Shown here in pieces: positions 1 through 12,295 of a DNA stretch of 64,000 bases (positions are counted from its first letter, which is position 1; each line of letters begins with the position of its first letter). This DNA comes from Phoronis australis (taxonomy: Eukaryota > Phoronida > Phoronidae). The stretch is taken from NCBI GenBank assembly GCA_002633005.1, contig NMRA01000126.1, forward strand, positions 775,839-839,838, in the 5' to 3' direction. The translations under genes were made by a program, and so were the position numbers. The notes beneath the pieces were generated by a model. That model was given only the letters and a program-made list of their open reading frames with translations. It was not told where the DNA came from and made no database searches.

Positions 1-1685
1 TCCCGATTTTTGTCGGGGAAAGGTTCACATCGACCATTTCAAGGCTGGTTATCGGGCATGATTTGGGCCGTAAAAGTTTCAAAGTTTCCGCGTTTTTTGT
101 CATTGGTCATTCCAAGCCCTGGTAATACTTGTTATTATTTGATTTGAGGTGCATGGCCTGCGTGTCTAGCATGTGCTGAGAGGCTATTTCCAGCGATGAT
201 GAATGTGTGGCATTCATTAGAATTACAGTTGAAGCAAAACTTTTTTTGTGTCCACCATCATAGAATATTTGTTTAGGGAATTTTGTCGCCAAATTGCCAC
301 TGTCAAGGAAAATTTAATGTGATCGAAGGAAGATGATGGTTCAAAAGTGTCTGAAGGAGGTGCACGCACATTTTATTTTGATTTGAGACAAATGAAGTTC
401 AGGGGTAAAGCCTGCCAAAGTTTTTAGTGTACAGCCTTTATGGTTCTTGTACCAAGTTGGAGTCATTGGGAGAGTCGGGCCTGTGCTGCAACCATTATGA
501 ATCAGTTTTGATGTGTACGCTCAAGTGTTGTTATCGTAAAGTGGGACCATGGATGACTGAGGGGACATTTTAAAATAGGTTTTAAAGTCCTGCTTGCAAG
601 CTATTTGCCGTTTCCTAGTCCAGTAAGATGACAAGAGATAAGTGAAATCATATCATGATTAACCCAGGTCGAATCGTAAGGGAATTTTTCAATCACTTGA
701 GAATTTTAGGTCTCAGGAGGGTAATTCCAGGGGATTTTTCAGAGAAGAATGGGTATGATGTTTAGCCCCGAAATTGAGGGCCTCGTAGTCATATAGATTT
801 TTAAAAAACTATTTTGCTTGTGCTGTGTTGTAAATGTTGCCATTACGCTTAAAATAAACTAGACTAGACTTCCCTATTTGGTTGTGTTTGAGATGACTCC
901 CTGGATCCTAGTTATCACTTTGTGTTTAAAATGTATTGAATCCTATTTCATCTAGAGAAATTACATTGCCAATTTATGGGTGCTGGCAACCTATAGTTGT
1001 ACTGTATTTTGTAGAAAGCTGATTCTCAAACACATGCCACGCTAGGCAGCGGCGCAAAAAGTCGGCGAGTATTCGCCCTGGGATTTCAGCCTAATTTTCT
1101 GTAGAATGATCGTAATTTAACAATGACAAAGTTTGATAGCATTGCGCCACAGTTTTGTTGTTTTATTGAATGCCTGTCACAAGCTATAGATACATCACAT
1201 AGCGTAAGTTTGATGCATCTCAGCTTCCGATTTCACCCGTTTCGGAGACCGGGTATCAACCGCCTTGGTTTACAATAAGTGCCCCCGTCCCGGGCGAATA
1301 CGGTGCTGTGTATCTGCCTCTTACTAAAGTGAACTATATGTTTACTGTTGGTAAAATCTGGCTCTGATTAGATGCTGAGGGCAGCAGTACCAAGTCGGCC
1401 AAGGTTTTAAACCTGGCGCGGCAATTTTTAAACTTGACGCGTTTTCCCCAAACTACGCGCTTTCCCCAAACTCGACACGGCAAAATCCAAACTCGTTACC
1501 GCGTCGACTCAAAACAGGTTGTGGTGAACACTGAGCCATTTTGTTCCGCTTTGAAAATTTGCTCCAATTCTTCACCCTTGAATTTGTTGTAGGTATTGAG
1601 TTCCGAGGAGTCTTTACCCCAACATAACTGACCATTAAGACTGCTAACCTCACAGTTCTGTTTCATGGTTTTGATTTTGTTTCAG
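1..1685. other. RPS4 5' region: probable intron 1 or upstream DNA
   Basis: No protein exon was recognised here. The first recognised RPS4 exon starts right after this stretch and lacks its ATG. In animal RPS4 genes the ATG normally sits on a tiny first exon, so this is probably intron 1, upstream sequence or both. I looked for an ATG followed directly by a good GT donor and found none that convinced me. No clear C/D-box snoRNA was seen. Confidence 0.5.
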
Positions 1686-4600
1686 GTGCGCGGGCCCCGA
1701 AAGCATATGAAGCGCTTGAATGCGCCAAAGCATTGGATGCTTGACAAGTTGGGAGGTGTTTTTGTAAGTGTTTTGTTTAACTTAACACTTAGATTTTAAT
1801 GTGTACCGTAATGTTCAGAATCTTAAGTCTAATATGATATTTTTACCTGTTAGGTTTCGTTTGTTGTCAAATACATGTGATTGCTGTATGTTTGACATGT
1901 GTTTATTTTATGATTACTTCTAGTCTATTCTATTTTTGTTTTCACAGACCTCTGTCACAAGGGCTGGTCTAAATTTGCTCTTAATTGTGAGGTTATTTTG
2001 TACCTTGTGTTAGGCATTAAGGCCCTATCGAAGCCATGGGAGTTGTTTTGCTATCCGTGGTCAAAATGCGGCCAATAACAACCCATTTCTAACGGTCGCT
2101 TGTTAAATTTTTTATATTTGATGAGCATTACCAATGAAATGAACAAGTGATTGTTACTAGTATTCCTTTTGCGAGTATGTGATTTATCATTGCTGGCGGT
2201 TATGTGACTCATTGTTTCCTCAGGCTCCTCGCCCCAGCACTGGTCCACACAAACTGCGCGAGTGTCTGCCCCTCTTGGTGTTCTTACGTAATCGCCTCAA
2301 GTACGCGTTGACATATGACGAAGTGAAGAAGATAGTCATGCAGCGCCTCATCAGGGTGGACGGCAAAGTTAGGACAGACTTTTGTTACCCTGCAGGCTTC
2401 ATGGGTATGTATTTGATACTGTCAATATGCAATAAGTCCAATTGTGCTGTAAGTGACTTAAGTTTCACAGTATAATTATTCTTATTGTGAATGCACTCTA
2501 CCTTTAAAATTATGCCTCGCATGTTTCTCCACGGCTGTTTTGGCTGGTCACAGTCACAAGTTTGGAATTTGTGACGACCAGTTGGCTCACCTGTATGTGA
2601 AAAGAGATGCTATCATAGCAAACGCATAGACTGCTGAACACCGTAGAACATGTTCCATGATTTGGCTTCCGTTCTGGCTTCTATGCAGTAACATCCCAGG
2701 GAATGTTGACTGAGCGCAGCTCTTGCTCAGTTTGCACAGTGACACAAGATAGAATTCTGGTGACATATTCCACTGCAGTTAAATTAAACCCTCTATGAAG
2801 TGTACACTGAAAGATTTCTGTAACACTGATATTTTACTGCATTGTTTTTCAGACGTGATCACCATTCAGAAGACGAATGAGAACTTCCGTTTGGTTTATG
2901 ATGTCAAAGGTCGGTTCACAGTGCATAGAATTTCTAAGGAAGAAGCACAGGTTGGTGGTGTGTCGAAGCTAGCTTCATTTCTCTGAGCAATGTGCAGTGT
3001 CTCTCAGCTGTACTGTAATGCAAAGGAATGTTTTCATGAAGCAATAGCAGCTGGTCAAATTACACCTGCTTAGTATGAACTCCTTGGTCATCATTTGTTC
3101 CCCGTGCCACACACATGCGTGCGTGCGCGTGGGCCCATGTTGCCGTTGCCTCCCTATGGCTGTATCACCTACCTAAATCTTTATAGATAGACGTTCATGA
3201 ATATTAAGGTATACTCAAGTATGTGGCTATGACCTCATGTTACGGCAACAGTGCTTGTTGCTCTTATGTTCATACCTGCTGTTACTTTCTAAAAATGTCC
3301 ACATCACTAGACTTATTATGTATTATCTGCTTAGTGGAAGCAGGACTCAATTTGGCAACCTGCAGCTTGCCAATGCGACCTTAGATTTATTGATGACCTG
3401 GTAAACATTTCAAAAGTTTCACGAAGCTACCTGAGTTGTAACCAAGGCAGAAGTAAAAGAAAAGTGAATTCACATGTAACTGGCTTCCACATTTCCTTCT
3501 GACTTTCAAACTGTAAAAAATTCCCAATATTTTTTGCCAAATACAAGCATGCTGTCAAACTACCAACTACAACAGTAAATAAACAGGTGGGAGTGGTGGT
3601 CGGTATTGGGCTAAAAGACAAAAGCATGAACAAACAGTTTGTTCGAGTTGTCTGCTTATCCCTTAGCTAATGCCTCGATTGGAAATCGGGCGCTGTGCAC
3701 ACGACTTCACTTAATTTTTCTATTTGACTACCGTAAAAATGCCACCAGGGCGTTTTTGAGTGTTGCAATATACATTTGTCTCTTGCACTTCAGCATAGTT
3801 TTGGTTGTCACGATTTTTGTCGACTATGCGCAGTGCGTGAAAGCCTCATACAGGGTTTCCGTGTTTTGGCTAGCTCATTTCACATTTGGCGATGTTAGAA
3901 TTTTGCCAGTTCTCAGTTGGCGAGGTGACGTCATGTTAAGCGTAGTCTTGTGAAGTAGATGTTCTTGTTATTGTCCCTTAAGTCAGGCTTTTTGCATAGT
4001 TCCTCGAGTAAAGTGATCATTCAAAAGGCTAGGCATCCTGGTTTGTTATATTATAGATGAAATGAAATGAATCGTAACTGCACCAGATTTGCTGTGGTCT
4101 AGCATATGCACCTCATTAAAGTTCTCTATGCCATTAAATTTTACTTGGTCTATAGGATGCGATTTTCTTGATCTTGCAGTACAAGCTGTGTAAAGTTAGG
4201 AAGGTGTACACTGGACCTAAAGGTGTGCCTCTCATAGTCACTCATGACGGCCGCACTATCCGTTACCCCGACCCTCTGGTGAAGGTGAACGACACAGTGC
4301 TAGTGGACATTGCATCAGGCAAAATGAAGGACTTTGTCAAGTTTGACTCTGGTAATGTTTTTGTTCTTGGGAATCTACTCTAAAAATGTTAATAATTGCA
4401 ACTACAGAGCCTTGACGATACTCGGTATGCGCCCAGACCAATCACTGCCTAACTAGTTACATTATTTTTTACCCTCACATAACAAAATTCGAGCATATCT
4501 ATCTGTGTTGAAGCTAATGTTCACAAAATGGTTTTTGAACCAACATACTTGTCCAGAAATAATAAAGTTAAAAATTTGAGCTCTCATTTAAACTGAGTCT

Positions 4601-6663
4601 TCAGATACACCGTCTACAAACGCACAACCCCAAAAACAGTAACATGATCTGCTACAAGTGAGATTGATATGACTCATTACAGAGTAACCTGTGGGTCTAG
4701 TGAATTGACTTACCAAAGTTATTTTCAATCTCGTGGAGGGCTGTGGTCATTCACCATGATTTAATTTGGTTAGGACAAGTGCTTGAACTTGGTACACACT
4801 GCAACTGAGCCACATCAAAGATGTTTGAGAAGCACTAAACACATTTCAACAGAGAAGTTGACAAATTTACCATTTCATAGTAACCAACAAGTTTGCTTCT
4901 CACACAGTAATGTCAACCACTTATACGGTGATTATTCATGACTTAAGATGGCCTCGCATACCTTATTAGCATTCAAAGCTGGTGTGTTCAACACAATCTG
5001 AACATAAAATGTACAAAATGCTAAATTAATGCCAGTGCATGAAACCTTTTGATGCCTATTACAAATTTTTCAGTTTACATCAATTTGAATTGCTTTACAC
5101 GCTACAATCTATGTATAGTGTCATCTGGTGGGGAAATGTTCAGCAGAAGAATGCATATATCTGTGCATTTTGTGAAAACTCTGCACGTAAACATTGGTGA
5201 CCCTTTTAAAATGCTGACAGAAATTCTGGAAGCTCGTTGGCCTTTTCAAAATTAAAACGTTGGTTAAGACACTAAAGATATGATAAACGTCACTGCAGAG
5301 CGTCAACTGATAGTTTATGAGTTGACCCATGATTCCAGTGTGGATGAGGTTTCCACTGCATCCCAGTTTTACAAGTTGGTATTTTTCAGTTGTAAAATAC
5401 AAAAATAATTCTTCAAAGTAGAATGCTAAGGAAAAATATATCATGGATCAGGGCAAGTAAGTGACTACTGGTCTGACCCTTGAAAATACTCTTGAAATTT
5501 GGGCTTGCGTGAAGTTTCAACTTCAGCCATTGTTGTCAACTCGGTTGTAACAGGCCTCCATCTCCTAAAATCATATTCGTCACAGTTGTTTCCAAAGTCA
5601 CGTGCAGGGTTCCACCTCTCAAATAATGGGCATCAAAATGATTCATAAAATTTGGCACCTCTGTTAGTGACTAATGGCTATATTGGTTGACCCTACCGTA
5701 AGCACCTCTGTTAGTGACTAATGCCTATATTCGTTGACCCTACCATAATTACCATCACAACTGTCTCTGGATGTTCATCATTCTTTTCACAAGCATTGCC
5801 CACAGGGGCTTGTCATTTTGATAATTAGGGTGTAAACATGTTATTAATTTGATATATGCTACAAGCATACGTTGTGTTGGTGATGACAGGTGATGTAATT
5901 GCATAATGTTATATTGCAGGTAACTTGTGCATGATCACTGGTGGTCGTAACTTGGGTCGAGTGGGTCTTGTCACCCACAGAGAGCGTCACCCTGGCTCTT
6001 TTGATATCTGTCACATTAAAGACGTCAATGGACACACCTTTGCTACCAGGTAATGTGTATATTGTTGTGGAGTAGTGATTCTGATTTTGGATTTCTAAAA
6101 GAAAATTAGTGTACCGAATTGGCTTGTTGACTCGATTAATGACTTTAAGGTACCTACAGCCGTGTTATTAACAGAGACTACCCTGTAAATCACTTAAATG
6201 AGGAATCAAAATAATGTTCTTCAACCCTCAAAGTGCCAAGTCAACAAGTGTTAATACACTGTGGACGAATTAATTGACTGTGGTATGGAATTTATCGCAG
6301 GATTAGCTGTGTTAAGAAGTATAAAAATTTAACAATGTTTTCACCTCTTGGAGGTACTGATTGTGTAATAGCAAGTGACAACTTGCATTTTTGAGACAAC
6401 AAAAATACTAGGTTTAGTATCCTTTCAATGTAAACACGACTGGAACTGAAAAGTGCAGGTTGATGTTTGTGTATTGCCTTTCCTGGCATTTGTCCATCTT
6501 GTGTTCAATGTGTACTTCAGTGTGCATCGTTTGTTGCAGGCTGAACAACGTGTTTATCATCGGTAAAGGTAACAAGCCTTGGATTTCACTGCCCAAGGGT
6601 AAAGGAGTCAAACTGTCTATAGCTGAAGAGAGGGACAGGCGACTGGCTGCCAAGTCACAATAA
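1686..6663 (+). CDS. RPS4: 40S ribosomal protein S4 (eS4), six exons, ATG exon not found
   Basis: This is a component of the small ribosomal subunit in the cytosol. Exons read 1686-1763, 2224-2404, 2853-2950, 4180-4351, 5920-6049 and 6540-6663, ending in TAA. All junctions are GT-AG and the phases close: codons are split at 2404/2853 (Asp), 4351/5920 (Gly) and 6049/6540 (Arg). The joined product is 260 residues, or 261 with the missing Met; the family length is about 263. Hallmark stretches are [70 protein letters not shown] and [15 protein letters not shown], followed by a basic C-terminus. Exon 2 begins with GTG CGC GGG, so the protein would start Met-Val-Arg-Gly rather than the usual Met-Ala-Arg-Gly if exon 1 is only ATG. 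The donor of the 2853-2950 exon is the weak GTTGGT. Identity is certain; only the first exon is open. Confidence 0.97.
5655..5748 (+). repeat. Two-copy 47-bp tandem duplication in RPS4 intron
   Basis: A 47-bp unit beginning GCACCTCTGTTAGTGACTAA occurs twice back to back (5655-5701 and 5702-5748) with only a few substitutions. It lies in the RPS4 intron between 4351 and 5920 and looks like a local duplication. Confidence 0.8.
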
Positions 6664-6690
6664 ATTGTAAAGCATACTGAAAAATACAAA

Positions 6691-6696
6691 AATAAA
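6691..6696 (+). terminator. RPS4 polyadenylation signal AATAAA
   Basis: A canonical AATAAA lies 28 bp after the RPS4 stop codon. This agrees with the short 3' UTRs typical of ribosomal protein genes. Confidence 0.8.
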
Positions 6697-6869
6697 AAGT
6701 TAACAGTATAATACTGGTTTTCATATCTTTGTTCAAGAAGTTCACATTTTCCGGATTGGCCAGTCTCAACATATAAATTGAAACAAAGACGGCTTTAATT
6801 TTTCGCTCCTGTTTATACACCCACATATTATGTGTGGGAGCATATTGTGGCATCTGTGAGTGTGTGGCC

Positions 6870-7600
6870 TCCGCAGCTGTATCTCCTAATATAAAATCCC
6901 CCACAGGATCTTAATGAGCTTTGACGTGTGTTCCCATGAAGCTGATTACGGACAACGACAAATTTCAAACCTGTCTGACTACAGGTGTGCCCCCTAGTGG
7001 CAATTTTGTTCTTTTAGGCTCTACAGATTTTCATAAAATTTGGCAGTTAGGCAACTTTTAGTGAGATGATGCCATCCTGAAGTATTTTGCACCACCAAGT
7101 GGATATTTTTATATTTTTTGAGTCTGTTTTTTGGTATCTGACCTTCTGTCAACAAAGCCACACTAAGGATGATTGTGAAAATTGGCATAATTATGTTCCT
7201 TCTGTGAAAAAGACGACTGACGATTTTCCGAGGACTTCGAATAATGTGGCGCCTCCTAGTGGCAGTTTTGTTTGCCCATGGCTGTATCTCCTAAAGCTCT
7301 ACAGGATCTTTATTAAATTTGAGCTAATGTTCTTATTTGAAATTGACAATGGACAGCGACGACTTTCGGACTATCGGTGTGCCTCCTAGTGGCAAGTTTA
7401 GTTTTTTACGTTTACCCTTGTATCTTTAAAGGTCCTCCTCGGATTTCCATAAAATTTGGCATTGGTGAGAAGACGCGACGCTAACTTCTCATTTGCGGAT
7501 TGAATCGACGTAGTTTGCGCCACCTAGTGGTCATTTTTACTGTTTTCGAGTGTGTTTGGCGTAACTGACAGAAAGTACACTATGGGGTTTCTCAAAAGAA
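6870..7600. repeat. Degenerate tandem repeat (about 100-160 bp units) carrying CTCF-like motifs
   Basis: Units share the phrases 'gctgtatctcctaa', 'ctacaggatctt', 'cataaaatttggca' and a conserved core, roughly GCGCCNCCTAGTGGC. Cores lie at about 7088-7102 (weak), 6987-7001, 7249-7263, 7379-7393 and 7517-7531, all in one orientation. Read on the minus strand, the four strong cores are CCACTAGG(G/A/T)GGC(G/A)C, which fits the published CTCF core. Related, more scattered copies lie near 3140-3180, 31330-31480 and 34220-34340 (inverted), 45600-46000 and 62440-62700. Whether a protein binds is not known. Confidence 0.7.
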
Positions 7601-8229
7601 GAAATTCAATGACGCCGTGCCTTTTTTAACTCGCTATGTCCACCTGAAAAATATTACCATTTAGTGGATTTGGCCATTTATGCCTAAAATGACAAATTCA
7701 AGGACAAAATTTGATGATAAGGGTTTTCTGATAAAAATGGGCAAACATCTACTGTGTGGCTTTGAAATATATCGTAAATAGGTTTCAGTTGAAGACTTCA
7801 CTCGGAAATTTATAAACCAATTAATTTCTTCACAAAGTAAAAATAAGTTACACTGTTACACGTATGTGTGTCACCCTAAACCAGAGAGATGGGAACACGT
7901 GTTAACGGTTCCTAGGTTACTGAGGAAAGTGATTTGGTAATTTCGCCGTGTTACGAAAAGCAGGACATCTTGATGGTGTTACGGAATGGGGGCAAACTTC
8001 AAAAAGTGGCCACTTTCACCCAACCGTCGCCGGTAACCACCAATAATCTTCAAAGAACAAACCTTTACCAGTCACTACCAATTTTTAATTCCGATTGTGG
8101 TTTGCCCTACAAATTAATCACGTTCTTTATTAATCGGCGTGTGACCCCAGTGAGCACATTTCGGGTAGGCGTACATTTCTCCCATCAGATTTCATACGAT
8201 TGTGCCAACTGCGTGCCGTGATATTCAGC

Positions 8230-8456
8230 CGGCCTGGGCCCCTTTCCAAGAAAATTGACAAATCTTAAATTTCAGCCAATTTTAAGATAAAACTTAAATT
8301 TATCTCAAGTCTGTTTCAAGAAGGACATCTTAAGTTAGACTTTAGCTTTTGACTTAAAAGTTTTGTTTAACTTTTGATGAACTTACCGGAAGTTCAGACA
8401 AATCCCATACTTAAGTAAAAATGAGCTCAAATCAGTTTCGTGGAACGGGCCCCTGT
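8230..8456. mobile_element. Short non-autonomous DNA transposon with terminal inverted repeats
   Basis: The left end reads GGGCCCCTTTCCAAGAAAA and the right end, reverse-complemented, reads GGGCCCGTTCCACGAAACTGA-like sequence. This gives an imperfect inverted terminus of about 22 bp around a 225-bp body rich in CTTAA/TTAAG-type short palindromes. There is no coding capacity. The superfamily cannot be assigned because no clear target duplication was identified. Confidence 0.6.
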
Positions 8457-9289
8457 ACTCCATTGCCAGTGCAACGTCCAAATTAAACTCATGTTCAAGT
8501 ATCTATAAACTTCAGCTGCGAAAAATAAATTTCGATTTAGACCGTCATCAACGGTTATAGAATTGGTCTCGAACTGTTCCTTAGTCTAAATGGGCGTGAT
8601 TCCCTTGCTTGAAAAGAAGATTGGCAGTTTCTCATTGCTTTAAGAAGACACCACAAGTCGAGTTGTTAAGGCGAGTAAATTCATTAACCGAGCCGATCGA
8701 TGGTCTTGTACCGCATAACGAACTGACTTCTTGGCAATTAATGACTGAAAATCTCTTCTCTTCTAAGTAAGAATTCTAGACAATGTCCAAATTTGGCTAA
8801 TATCGGAACATAATATCTCAGAAATGGCTCATCAGATACACGTGAAAGTTTCAGATACTACAGGACGGTACGCTTCAAAACACTGTTCTCCAATACGCTG
8901 GTAGGAATTATTTTTAAAATGGTCCGCTTTTGCATGAATTAAAGGCAATCAAAAGTAGGTCTTTTATGATTTTTATAAAAAAATCAAACGTTGTATTAAA
9001 CATAACTGGAATGATAATTAATAAAATTGAAACAGTGTTTTTCAGAGGTCATTTTGAACATTTATTGTCACTTTGTTGATAGCGTTGTTTTGCTATCAAT
9101 GTATCCTTTTTCCTATATTTTAGCAAAAAGACATGATCACGTGACATAAATAACCTCATATTGTTAAAACGCCAACAATTAAATTTTACAGGCTATCAGA
9201 AAATGATAGGCCTACTCATTACTGAGTTATAATGTAGAGTTATGTAGATATTAGGCTATATACACTGATGATTACGTAATTTCATTTGC

Positions 9290-9730
9290 GGTAAAGCCCC
9301 TGTCCCATACCGGACCAACTGAACAAGGATCACATTTGGAACGATCCGACGTGTAAACTACTGAGTTAAAGCCGCCGTGATGGTACGTGGTCATCGGTGT
9401 TGGTCCTGGATTGTCCTTGGGGCCTTGGGAGGCCAACAATGCAGTATTGGGAAGTGCGGAGCCGCTCCCGCGTGTTCGTCCGTGACTGTCCAAGGTCGTG
9501 ACTACATCCCCGGAGTGATCTGTGTGGCCATCGTAGGGTTTCGGGATCACGCCGGTACAACTGAATTTTCTGGGCTACCATCACGAATCAACACGGAACC
9601 GCCGTTGCAGATGAAGACGGTGCCAACACGGACAAGCATTGTGGGAACGGCGGCGAAAGTTTGCCCGTGTACGTTCGTACAGCTTTCGTGTTACTATACT
9701 GTTGTTGGACGACCGTTGACACTCAACTTG
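9290..9730. other. GC-rich island, probably a transposon remnant
   Basis: This 0.4-kb block is much richer in G+C than its AT-rich surroundings. It is open in more than one frame on both strands but gives no recognisable protein. Its left edge, starting near GCCCCTGTCCCATACCGGAC, resembles a transposon end, yet I could not find a convincing inverted partner. Confidence 0.3.
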
Positions 9731-11158
9731 AAATTAACCCCTACAAGAGCACGGATCTTGATCCGGCAGCATGCAGACCTTTCCGGAATGATTACCGTGT
9801 TTATTCGTGTTTATATATGACTGTTTTTTTTTTTCTCAAAGTCAGTTTCTGTCCTACATAATGCAGACCGGTTTATTGCCGCTTCTATCATGTTGACGCT
9901 TCGGTATCAATACGGCGGGAAAGTTTTACCCTTGTCAACTTTAAACAAAGCTACAGCTGTGTGATTATCATAAACTGGTATTCGGTAAATTAATCGAGCG
10001 TTATAACTGGGTTGTAATCGGCGCATGCTGGAGGCAGCAGTTAACCGTTAGCAGTTGTGCCAAGCATCAGGCTGTAAGAATCGTCGCTCAACAAGCGTAG
10101 TTAGACCACGCCTACCGTAGTTACCGTCGCGAAGTCCCACAAAGCGGTAAGTCAACTTGTATATAATGTGTTTTTGATCACACTTCAACGGAAATACTAG
10201 GGCCGTATCGCTCACTGGGTTGTTGGGAGGCAAACGAACTGTTTCACACCGCGGCAAGTTCATGTAATGACAATTACCCCGGAGACCATTGTGACGCCAA
10301 GCTTCATTCATACGGATGTGTGATCGATACAGACACCGCACACTGTTGATATTTCGCCTTCATTATGATCGGCGACAGCCACGTGCCCCGGTATATGCAC
10401 TTAACTGATGATGGCAAAAACTACAACAGCAGATTACATGTGATTTTTAACTGGTGCTCTCGGGTTTTCCTCGTCGCACGAGGCCATAGTTTCCGGTTGC
10501 TGTCAGCTACATCTATTTTCCATGCCAGGTACCGAAACATGGTTTTGTGAAATCTGAACTGGCCAGGGGTCTTTCTCAACACTGTCGGTCATTTTGCCCC
10601 CCTACTCGGTACTAACGGTTTCCGCCACTGCTTTTCGGTCATAACCTATATTCCAGCCTAATGCAATTATGTGGAACGCAGGCCCAGTTTGCGAAAAGCG
10701 CTAATGCAGTGGAGGTTATTTCAGAATCATTCATTAACTTTTCAAAGATCTGTGCTCACGAACGTCTTTCTCTATACTGACTATATGTTATATGGTTTGT
10801 TCCAAAGCCGTCTTGATTCATAATAGTCAATGATTTTTCTAACTTAGTCGTACTCATAAAAATTAGTAGTGTAACTTCAATCCGAAGCATTTCTAACCCA
10901 CTGCAAAGCTACGATCTATTTGATAATTAATAAGTAGTGTTAATTTAAAAAAAATCCCTGTGGATCTGTTCTACAATATTTTTCATGCCAACACTCAAAA
11001 TTACACTGCGGAAACAATTAGATTCGGTTGTCAACTATATGATGACTCCCAATCTGCACGAGTTCATTAGTAATGATTTCAATTATGATAACAACAACGA
11101 TAACAAATATATAGACGCTGATGTAGGCTAATAGTGAATCACATAAACAAATAAACAG

Positions 11159-11236
11159 GAACGTACCCCAACTGGGAACCGATTCACAGGTCTCTATATT
11201 ACCGATCTAATGCTCTTTCTACTGAGCTACTGAGGA
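11159..11236 (-). repeat. tRNA-like sequence, probable SINE head or tRNA pseudogene
   Basis: On the minus strand a good A box (TAGCTCAGTAGAAAGAGCA) is followed about 35 nt later by a B-box-like GGTTCCCAG. The spacing fits a tRNA, but the T stem and acceptor stem do not pair well, so this is not a working tRNA gene. It is most likely a tRNA-derived SINE or pseudogene. Confidence 0.5.
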
Positions 11237-11984
11237 CATGCTATCTGTGCAATAACAACAATAACAATAATCATACTCTGATAGCGATGATGATAAAAAC
11301 TGTTGTTATCATGAAAAACAGTGCTGTATTTTTGTCCTGTCATTTAGGATTTGTTGTTGCATTTGTCACGTGTTGGTTGTACTCATTTTCCGTGACAAAA
11401 CGTTTCGGCGACAACGTCGTGTAGTTATGGACATTTGTTTACCAACTTGTATTGACTTATTCAGCTCGGTTTATCTGACTGACTGACTGATTATATTAGG
11501 CTATATACATGTACGCAATACACGTAAAGATGAGGCGTGATAACAAATATATAAAGCAGATTAAATGGTAATACAAGTTCCTAAGGAAAAACAAAATGTG
11601 GTCAACCAGGATCACACAAAGTCAAACACTTATTTACGTGTTGGTCACAAAATTAACAACAATGATACAAAATAAAGGACGTGAACACAAACAAAAGCAC
11701 ACAGAACAATGATTATAAAGAGAATAATAATTATGTACAGGTATGAACAAAAATCAATTGATAAAAGTAAACAAATAACAATAAATACGCAAATAATGGA
11801 TATAGAAACAAATAAAAACATAAATACAGTTAGCAGTAGTGAAGGATATTTAATAAATACAATGGGAAGAAAGAATATAACAATACGGAGTTGTAAGAAC
11901 AAACGCCATTTCACCAGAAATATAAAAGGGTTTTAAAAAGTTCACCGACAATATTAGTGGATATATTTCAAAGGGTGGTGACCA

Positions 11985-12295
11985 GTGGCGAATTTGGGGG
12001 GGGGGGGGGNCGGAGGCCATGCCCCCCTAAAATTCTCCCAGATACCATTTGGAAGTACGGGGTGCGAATTGCTGAGTAGCACATGCGCGCGCCCATTCCC
12101 AGGGTGTTCGGGGGGCGAATGCACAATGCACAGGCCTCGAAGAAACCCCGTTTACCTTTTTTTAGTAATGAGGTCCACAAACCCAAAATTTCGAGACCCC
12201 ATCCCTCCATTTTAGGTTGGGCGCACATGTGGCGAAATTGTGGTTATTCTTGTGCCCTGGTCCCCCTAACTCAAAATCCTGGATCCGCCCCTTGT
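11985..12295. mobile_element. Non-autonomous TIR element, copy 1 (CAGTGGCGRATC-type ends)
   Basis: The ends read CAGTGGCGAATTTGGGG on the left and, reverse-complemented, GGGCGGATCCAGGATTTTG on the right. The interior matches 40755-40955 in the opposite orientation, sharing 'ccaaatggtatctgg' and the G-run plus 'catggccccc' end. Terminal CAGTGGCGGATC is common in short hAT-like elements, which is my tentative class. A single N (12010) lies in the poly-G run. Confidence 0.6.

Noticed and set aside
9377-9820. 147-codon plus-strand frame
   Set aside because: It lies in a GC-rich island that is open in several frames on both strands, with no recognisable domain or splice context.
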